Assembly (NCBI GenBank): GCA_033720735.1
Contig: JAWWBX010000046.1
Coordinates: forward strand, 1 to 20,647
Length of the DNA: 20,647 nucleotides
Source of the DNA: B8-G4 sp033720735
GTDB lineage: Bacteria > Bacteroidota > Bacteroidia > Chitinophagales > Saprospiraceae
Direction of reading: 5' to 3'
The notes under the pieces were generated by a model that was not told the DNA's origin, did not search any database, and was given only the letters and a program-made list of their open reading frames with translations. The translations under genes were made by a program, and so were the position numbers. Below are positions 1-10,100 of the stretch, piece after piece; position 1 is the stretch's first letter, and the number at the start of each line of letters is the position of its first letter.

Positions 1-2
1 CA

Positions 3-1169
3 GGTGATTGCCTGGGACAGTACAGCTGGACTCACCCGACACCCACTGACAACTGTGAGGTCACCCAGTATAACTATACGATCAGCAACGCCGACGGAAC
101 TCAAAGCGGACCATTTGATCTGGCACCACTGCTCAATCCGAATGCACCGCCCAGCGTGTTTGATGCCTCCTTTGACTTCCAACTGGGCGTGTCTACAATC
201 ACCTACTTCGCTGCAGACGCAGCCGGGAATACCTTCGACTGCTCATGGACCGTCACAGTGACGGATGACGAGAACCCCGCTTTCATTAATTGTCCGGTCG
301 ATACGATCACCATCGGAACCGATGTGGACAACTGTAGTGCATTTGTCAACTGGTCGGTACCGATCGCCGAGGACAATTGCGAGGTCAATGTGACCCAAAT
401 CGGCGGGCCATCACCTGGCGACGAACTGGCTCCGGGTTTCTACACGATCACTTATCTGGCCGAAGATGGCGCGACACCGCCCAACACGGACACGTGCGAG
501 TTTGTCGTGAACGTCGTGGATACGCAAGAGCCCTTGATCCTCTGTCCATCAAATGACGTGGTGGTCAGCACGGATGCGGGGACCTGCACCTGGTTCGCAC
601 CAGTTGGCAGCCTGACACCGACGATCGCCATTGCCAACTGCCCATACCAAGTGACCTGGGAGGTCTATAAGGACGACACACTCCAGGCTTCAGGATTCGA
701 TGACGTGAGCGGACAACACGTGTTCAATCTGGACACCAGCCTGGTATGTTACTACATCACCGAAACCGAAGATCTCGACGGCAATGGTATCCTTACCGAT
801 ACCTGCTGCTTCCTGGTGATCGTGCAGGACAACGAAGATCCGATGATCATCTGCCCGGCCGACGTGACCTTCCTCGATGACGACGACGCCGTGGAAGATT
901 GTCAACACACGGTTTCAGGAACGGCTCTTGATGCAACAGCAACTGACAACTGCGCCGTAGTCAGCGTCACCCACGATTACGGTGCGCCGAGCAACACGAC
1001 CCTCGATGGGGCCATCTTCCCGGTCGGCATCACTGTCGTGACCTGGACCGCCGTAGATACCGCAGGTAATATTGAGACTTGCTCCTTTATCGTAACGGTC
1101 GAAGACAATATCGATCCGTTCATAGATTGTCCGGCCAGTGTCGACATCGTCACCAGTGACGGAGGAACG
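3..1169 (+). repeat. Super-repeat copy 1 of the HYR array (visible part)
   Basis: Coding tandem repeat. The unit phase is set here by the GDCLG motif, seen at 3, 1170 and 2343 and degraded at 3501. The copy is 1,167 bp (389 residues) and holds four HYR-like modules ending in CP at roughly 290, 545, 860 and 1130. It is about 85% identical to copy 2 at protein level by eye. The array evidently continues left of the window. Confidence 0.9.
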
Positions 1170-4100
1170 GGAGACTGTCTTGGTGAGTACAACTGGACAC
1201 ATCCCACGCCGACCGACAACTGTGAAGTGACCCAATACAACTACACCGTCACCAATGCCGACGGTACACAAAGCGGCCCCTTTGATCTGGTGCCGTTGCT
1301 CAATCCCAACGCGCCGGCCGGCTTGTTTGAGGCAAGTTTTGACTTCCAGCTGGGCACCTCCACCATCGAGTACTTTGCCGCCGATGCGGCAGGCAATACG
1401 TTTGACTGCGCGTTTACGGTCTCTGTGACGGACGACGAGGACCCGCAATTTGTCAATTGTCCCGAGACGGACACTATCACCATCGGCACCGACGTAGACA
1501 ACTGTAGTTCCTTCGTGAACTGGTCGATCCCGATCGCCGAGGACAATTGCGAAGTGACCGTGACACAAATCGCCGGCCCATCACCAGGCGACGAACTGGC
1601 ACCAGGTTTCTATACGATCACTTACCTGGCTGAGGATGGCGCCATGCCACCCAATACTGACACGTGCGAGTTTGTGATCAATGTGGTAGATACACAAGAA
1701 CCGTTGATCCTGTGCCCGTCGAATGATGTGGTTGTCAGCACGGACGAAGGCACTTGTACATGGTTCCCGCCCGCCGGTAGCCTGACCCCGGTGATCGCAA
1801 TTGCGAATTGTCCATACGAGGTCACCTGGGAGGTGTACAAGGACGACACGCTGCAGGCATCCGGTTTTAACGATGTCAGTGGTCAGCACATCTTCAATCT
1901 CGACACCAGCTTTGTCTGTTACTACATCACCGAAACGGAAGATCTGGATGGCAACGGGATCCTTACGGACACCTGCTGCTTTATGGTGATCGTGCAGGAC
2001 AACGAGCTACCGATGATTACCTGTCCCGTAGATGTTACGTTTGTCGACAGTGAAGATGCGGCCGAAGACTGCCAGCACACGGTGACGGGAACGGCTCTTG
2101 ATGCCACGGCGACAGACAACTGCGCTGTCGTAAGTCTGACCCATGATTATCCCAGTGTGAGCAATACCACGTTGGACGGCGCCATCTTCCCGGTTGGCAT
2201 TACCCTGGTGACGTGGACAGCAGTGGATACTGCCGGCAACATCGAGACCTGCCGCTTTGTGGTGACAGTCGAAGATGATATTGATCCCGAGGTCATTTGC
2301 CCGGAAGATGCCGAGATCACGACATCAAATAACGGCACGACTGGCGATTGCCTCGGTGAGTATGACTGGACACACCCGACGCCAACAGACAACTGCGCAG
2401 TGACCCAGTACAATTACCGGATCATCAACAGTGACGGGACGATCAGCGGACCGTTCGACCTGGTACCATTGCTGAATCCCGGGGCTCCGGCCGAGTTGTT
2501 CGATGCATCGTACAATTTCCAACTCGACACTTCAATCGTCGAGTACTATGCCGAAGATGCAGCAGGCAATTTTGACACCTGCACGTTTACTGTGATCGTC
2601 ACAGACGACGAGGCGCCGATGTTCCTCAACTGTCCGCCAGATACGGTTACGTTTGGCAACGAGGTGGACCTGTGCGGTGCCTATGCCAACTATGCTGAAC
2701 CTATCGCGGAAGACAATTGTGAAGTGATGGTGACGCAGGTGGCCGGACCGGCACCAAGTGACTTTGTTGAACCCGGGTTCTACATCGTGATCTGGGTTGC
2801 TGTCGATCCTTCGGGCAACAGCGACACCTGTGAATTTGTACTGCGCATCATCGATACGCAACTGCCCGATGTGGAGTGTCCGTCGAATGAAGTCGTGGTG
2901 GCCACCGATCCCGGTGTTTGTACCTGGACATCTCCCGATAGCAGTCTGTCGCCGATCTCGGCGTTTGACAACTGCGCCTACACGGTGACCTGGACCAAGA
3001 CGAATCCGGACGGTAGCGTAGATACCGGCTTTGACGACGTGAGTGGTGAGGTCTTTGACCTGGATACCACACTCGTCTGTTACATCATTACGGAGAATAC
3101 AGACCCCGATCTCAACGGCATACAGGCTGACACCTGTTGCTTCCTGGTGATCGTCGAAGATCTGGAACTCCCGATGATCACTTGTCCAGATGACGTCACT
3201 TTTGAGGACACCACCGACGGGACGGAAGACTGTGCGCACACCATGGGCAGCACTGCCCTGGACGCCACGGCGAGTGACAACTGCGCGGTGGTCAGCCTGA
3301 CCCACGACTATCCTTCAGGGGACAATACGACGCTGGTGGGTGCTGTGTTCCCGGTGGGGACATCAGTGATTACCTGGACAGCCACGGATACCGCCGGCAA
3401 TCAGTCCACCTGTTCGCTGACGGTGACTGTCAATGACAACGTGCCACCGGCTATCACCTGCCCGCCAGATACGATCATTCCGACTTCGGTGGGTGGACAA
3501 CAGGAATGTTTCGGTGAGCTGGAGTGGTTGCACCCGGTTCCGACCGACAACTGTAATATCATTGAATACACGGTCACCTATACCAATCCTGACGGGACCA
3601 CCGAGGGACCGGTTGATCTGCTCAACCCGCCCATGCCGATGGGTGACCGCCAGTTTGCCATTGGAGTGTCAACGGTCACCTACTTTGTAGAAGACTCAAC
3701 GGGCAATACGAGTTCATGTTCGTTTACGGTGACCGTCGAGGACGACGAGCTTCCGATCTTCGTGAACTGCCCGGATACACTGACCTTTGGCAATGATCCC
3801 TCGCAATGCGGCGCGCTCGTCAACTGGGCCGATCCGATTGCCGTCGATAATTGTAACGATACATTGAATGTCGTGCAGATCGGCGGGCCTGCGAGTGGTT
3901 CGTTCATCCCGGTTGGTGTGCCGACTGATATCACTTACCAGGCTACTGACGACGAGGGCAACTCAGTGCTCTGTGTCTTCACGGTGATCGTCGAGGACAA
4001 TGAGATCCCGCAGGCGGTATGTCAGGACACGGTGATCTATCTGGACGCCGCAGGCAATGCCAGCATTACCGCCTCTGATGTGGACGGTGGCAGCTTCGAC

Positions 4101-7100
4101 AACTGCGGGGTAGCCGGTCTGTCTGTTTCTCCCAATACGTTTACCTGTGCAGATATCGGAGAGAACAATGTTCTGCTGACGGTGACGGATGTGGCAGGTA
4201 ATGCAGATATCTGCGTGGCAGAAGTGACCGTGCTCGATACGATCTCACCGACCTTCACATGTCCTCCGGACTCGATGATCAGCGTTTGTGATCTCTTCGT
4301 GCCCGACTTTGTCACGGGGCTATCCGGAACGGACAACTGCTCCGATGTCACCTTCACACAAATTCCGGCTGCTGGAGTACAGTTCTTTGCCGCGGTTGGC
4401 GACACCTTCCCGGTGATTGTTACGGCGACAGATTCGAGCGGCAACGCATCATCGTGTGTGGTCGGGCTGATCATCTTTGATGAGGTCTGTAATCCCGGCT
4501 GTGCCACCGACGTGACACCACCGGAATGGATCAACTGCCCGCGGCCTCCGATCAATGTTGACGCGTTGTTGGGCACCTGCTCTTCATTTGTGAACTTCTC
4601 GTTGCCGGTGGCGCTGGATAATTGCGAGCTGGATACGATTGTCCAGATCGACAACACCGGCCTGACTTCCGGTGACATGTTCCCGGTCGGTCTGACCATC
4701 CTGCAATGGCTGGCAGTTGACGTGGAGGGGAATATATCTGACACCTGCGAGATCAAGATCTTTGTCAACGATCTCGAGCCGCCACAACTTCTTTGCCCCG
4801 ACGACACCACGGCAATGAATGCCCTGGGTGGCTGCGGCGCAGAGATTGGCGGGCTGTCGCCGATCGTCATTGACAACTGCCTTACCGCGGTGACGTACAA
4901 GGTCATCGACTCGGCCAAAGGACCGGAGATCATCGATGCCGGCGGGGATGACGCCAGCGGTGACTACGGCTGCGGAACGTTCGAAGTGACTTATATGGTT
5001 TCTGATCAACCGATCCTCCTGATCAGCGAGGTCACACACGAGCTCGAGGCACTCATCGGAGGTACCGATCCGGTACCTGGATTTATCCAGACAACGAGTG
5101 GTGATGACTTTGTCGAAATCACCAACTACGGGCCGACGGCAATGGATGTGAGCTGCCTGACGATCGAGCGGATTGGCGGCAATGATGAGGTGTTTGTGGT
5201 GCCAAATGGAACCGTACTGCAGGTCGGAGATGTCCTGACCTTGCATTATGGTGATGGCACTGACGATCCTGCAAACTTCTTCTTCAACGTACCTGGTGCT
5301 GCTGACCTCAGCCAGTTTCAGGGCGCGGGTTATGTGATTAGTGTCGATACCGTGGCCCTTGACGTTGTTGCGGTCAATGGCTTTAACCCGGTCGGGAATG
5401 CCAATGAGTCTTCGGTCCTTGCATCTGACTGGCAGGGTAACATTGAGATGTTTGAAGGCGGTTCGGCATACCGCAAATGGCCGTGGGATTCGAACAGTGC
5501 TGAGGATTATGGTGTAGCTGACCTGTGTGCTCCGGCAACGATCGGATCACTCAACCCAGGCAGTGATCTCCTGGCTGACATCGGCATCACCTACTCATTG
5601 CAGTCGGTTCCACCCAACAAGGCCACCTGCACGTTTGAAGTAACGATCGAGGATACCGAGCTGCCTCAGTGTGGAGACCTGACCAGCGTCACCTACGACG
5701 GATCGGGCGGAACGATTGATCCGAGTTCGGTCTTTATGACCACCATCAATGTACCCGATGCCTTTGAGATCTCCGATGTCAACGTACTCAATCTGGTTGG
5801 GACCCATCCGGATATGTCGCAGATCACAGTCAAATTGAGCAGCCCTGATGGCGCCAATGTGCTGTTGTTCTCCGAACAATGTGTCAACCAGCCTGACTTC
5901 AACGTCGCTCTGGATTCCGAAGCACCGGACTTTATTCAGACCGCGCCATGTGGTCCGCTGGGTGCCGGCGGGACGTACTTCCCGCTCGGTGACCTGAATG
6001 ACATGAACGGAGGGATGTCGAATGGTATCTGGACACTGACCATTGCCAATGCGGATCCCGAGGCTTCGGCAACGCTGACCAGCTGGACGCTGGAGATCAG
6101 CAATACCACACCGTACACACAAATGGACACGACCCTGGAAAATGACCCGGGTCAGTGCGGCGCCAACTTCACCTGGATGCATCCCGTCGTGCTCGACAAC
6201 TGCGGAGAAGGTGAGGTGATCGTGGAGTACACCACGGAAGACGGCATTGAGGTGCCGGTGGGCGGCGAGGTCGTGGGAGGTTCGATTGCGATGGAGTTCT
6301 TTGAGGTCGGAACCACGACTGTCACGTATACGATCAGCGACAAGGCTGGCAACACGAACCAGTGTAGTTTTGATGTGACGGTGCTCGATACCGAGATTCC
6401 TGTGCTGGTATGTCCTTCCGATGTCGTGGTGAGCCTCGGTCCGGGAGAATGTGCGTCGATCCAGAATATCATCCCGGATATCCTGGGTGACAACTGCGGG
6501 ATCGACTCGTTTACCATCGATCCGCCGTCAGGCAGCAATTTCGATGTCGGCACGACCGTCGTGACGATCATCGCTTTCGACGACAATGGCAACTCCGACA
6601 CCTGCACCTTTACGGTCACGGTACTGGCCTTTATTCCAAACAACCCGTCGATTGCGTGCAACGATACTGTCAACCTGTCGCTCGGACCAGATTGTATGTA
6701 CCAGATCGGTGCAGACGTGATCCTGGAGGGTGACAACTATGGATGTTACGACGACTTCTGTATTGTCGCAGTCGACGAGAACGGGGATACCATTCCTGAT
6801 GCCACTTTGACGATCGAGCACATCGGCCAGTTTGTGACGGTCACGGTCACCGATTGTGAAGGTACCGGGCTGTCCTGTTGGGCGACACTGCGCGTAGAAG
6901 ACAAGTTGCAGCCAGTTGTCGCATGTCCGCCGGACATTACGGTGGCCTGCAACGAATCGACTGACACTGCCATCACCGGCGTCGCACAGGTACTGAGCTG
7001 CGAGCTTTCAGTGAGTATGATCTATGACGACGATATCATCGACAACGGTGATTGCAGCGATCCGCGGGTCGAGATCTTCAGAACCTGGATCGCGACTGAT

Positions 7101-10100
7101 GAATCCGGCAATGTGGGTACCTGTGTGCAAAGGATCATTGTCGAACCCTTCAACTTTGACATGATCCAGTTTCCGCCTGATTACATTTTCGCGACGGAAC
7201 TGCTTTGCGAGGACGTGCTCGCCAATCCGGATCTGACGGAACCCGACAACACCGGGTGGCCGACCATCAATGGGCTCCCGATCTTTGGTGACCACTTCTG
7301 TGAGATCAACGTCGGGTACTGGGATGAATTCCTGCAGGACGCCAATTGTCCGGGCAGCTACGAGTTGCTGCGCCACTGGATCATCCGCGATGAATGTGAG
7401 CCACTGGAGCCGGGTGTCAACCCGCTCCGTCACATACAATCGATCAACGTGAAGGACCGTACTGCGCCTCAGGTGGACGCCTGGGCAACGTATGATCCAT
7501 CGTTCGGTAGCTCCAATGAGTGCACCGGCTACGTGCTGTTGGGTGCCGGGGCTGCGGATGCCTGCACGGATATCGGAGACATCACGTGGAAAGCCTTGTA
7601 CACCGAAGGTCTGTCGACGCAGATCGTGGCAGCAGGCCAGTTGCCACAAGATGGTTACGTCAATCTGACCTTGGGCAGGGTCTACACCTTTGTCTTCTCT
7701 GTCGAAGACGAGTGCAACCATGTGGCATATGACACGGTAGTTGTCGACCTGACCGATGGGCAGGCGCCGATCGCCATCTGCGACGAGCATGTGATCGTGA
7801 GTCTGACGGAAGACGCCAATCTCGAATACGGCCTGACCAAAGTGCCAGTGCTGACATTTGACGATGGCAGTTTCGACAATTGCGGCGAGATCTTCTTCGA
7901 CGCACGCCGGATGACCAGCTGCATCAACTTTGACTGGACCACCAACGGTGCCGGCATCGATGATGAGCCAAACGGCATCATCAACGCCAGCGACCGCGGG
8001 CAGTCCTACGGTCCCATGGTCCCATTTGCATGCTGTGACGTGGGCGCCGGACCGGTCATGGTGGAATTGCGAGTCACGGACACCGAGGGCAACGTCAATA
8101 CATGTATGATTGAGGTGGAAGTACAGGACAAGCTTTCGCCGTTTGTAGAATGTCTGCCGGAAATCGTGGTGAGTTGCGACTTCTGGTTTGCCGCAGAGGA
8201 GACCAACGGGTTTGTACCTCCGGGCGACGACATCCTGACACCAGTCTTTGGCCAGATCCTGGATGCCCACGACTACGTGGCTTCAGATCGCGAAGAGATC
8301 GTCATCGACGATCCGGGGCGTCCTGCAAATCCGAACGATCCGAACTTCCTGCCCCAGCCGTACGTCTGGGGGCTTGACGGATGGGCTGATGATAATTGTG
8401 ACGTCGACATTACGGTGCGCGTGCGCATCTTTGACGACTGCAGTGGTGAGGACCTGCCGGGTGCAGCCCCACCGTATGCCACTCGTCTCGTTGAGCGGAC
8501 GTTCCGCGTGCGCGACGGTCAGAACAATACCCGCACCTGCGTGCAACGCATCTGGGTCGTCGATTTCTCACCATTCTACATCTCTGATCAGACCTGTGTC
8601 AACAGCGATCCGAATGATGGCGTGATCTGGCCCTGCCACCAGGAGTACACGACGTGTCCGGGTGGGATCCCGGTCGACTATCCGGTCCTCTTTGATGACA
8701 ACTGCAGCACGATCGGTGTCAACTACACCGACACGCGCTTCGATTTCGTGGAGGGCGCATGTTACAAGATCCTGAGGCAGTGGGAGGTCATCGACTGGTG
8801 CCAGTACAATGCGCAAACCGGCGCCGGCTACTGGACCTATGTGCAGGAGATCAAGGTACTTGACAGCCAGGGACCAACAGTCACGGACTGCCCGGCCGAG
8901 CCAGTGGTGTTGTGTGTGGCTGACTCCAATGTGACGCTGCCCAACAACAACCAGGTCTTCCTCGGAGAAGGACATCCCGACGCATCAAGTTGCAGTGTCC
9001 ATGTCACCCTCGAGCACAACGTGGTGGAGACATGCAGTGACATTGTGATCTATGACGTGAAAGTCTATCCGTTTAACGGATCAGATTTTATCCAAATGGT
9101 CAACACAACGGAGGTCGCGCTGGATTCCAATCACGCAGCAACGCTCGTATTCGATACGAGGACGGCGGCTGATCTGAATACGCGTCTCAACGGACTGCCC
9201 TACAATGACCGCAACTGCCTGGGCATAGGCGGACCGAAAGACTACCACCGGATCCTGTGGTCGATCGAGGACGGCTGCGGCAATCTCACCACCTGTGAGT
9301 ACCTCTTCCGCCTTGAGGACTGCAAGAAACCGACGCCGGTGTGTACAGGTTTGAGCACGGTAGTGATGCCGTCGAGCGGCGAGGTGACGATCTGGGCAGT
9401 GGATTTCAATGCCAGCAGTTTTGATGACTGTACGGCGGCTGAGGATCTGCTCTACAGCTTTAGCGGTACCAGCTATCAACCGAGCATGACCTTTGACTGC
9501 GCTGCGATCGAAGAGAATGGCAGCCCAAGTTTCATCATTGAGATCTGGGCAGCGGACGAAGGCAACGATCTCGATTGTAACGGAACCATCACCTGGAATG
9601 AACGCAACAAGGACTTCTGCACGACATTCATCGTCGTCGACGACAACGAGAATGTATGTCCCGGTGACGGCAGTGCCGGCGGCGCGATTGAAACCGAGGA
9701 GCTGGAGCCGGTCGAGAATGTCATCGTCAATCTGACCGACCAGAGCGGACAGATCATGTCGACGTTTGTCACGGGTGATAACGGTTTCTACCACTTTATC
9801 AACCCGCTGCTGGGCTACACGATCACACCTGCGCGTAATGATGACCATGGGAATGGCGTCAGCACGCTCGACCTGATCAAGATCCAGAAGCACCTGCTCG
9901 GTCTGCAACCGTTGAGCAGTCCGTACAAAATGATCGCCGCTGATGCCAACAACAGCGCGTCGATCAGTGCGATCGACCTCGTGCAGATCCGCAAACTCCT
10001 GCTCGGTATTATCACGGAGTATCCGGAGAACACCAGCTGGAGATTTGTCGATGCGGACTACATCTTCCCGGCCAGCGGTGAGGTGTGGCCATTCGACGAA

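Noticed and set aside
156..158. ATG at 156 as the start of the giant protein
   Set aside because: The frame is open upstream and codons 3-155 encode GDCLG...WTHPTPTDNC, the same repeat sequence found at 1170 and 2343. The true start lies outside the window.
4..261. 85-residue plus-strand frame at the left edge
   Set aside because: It overlaps the repeat-coding frame in another phase and has no recognisable motif.
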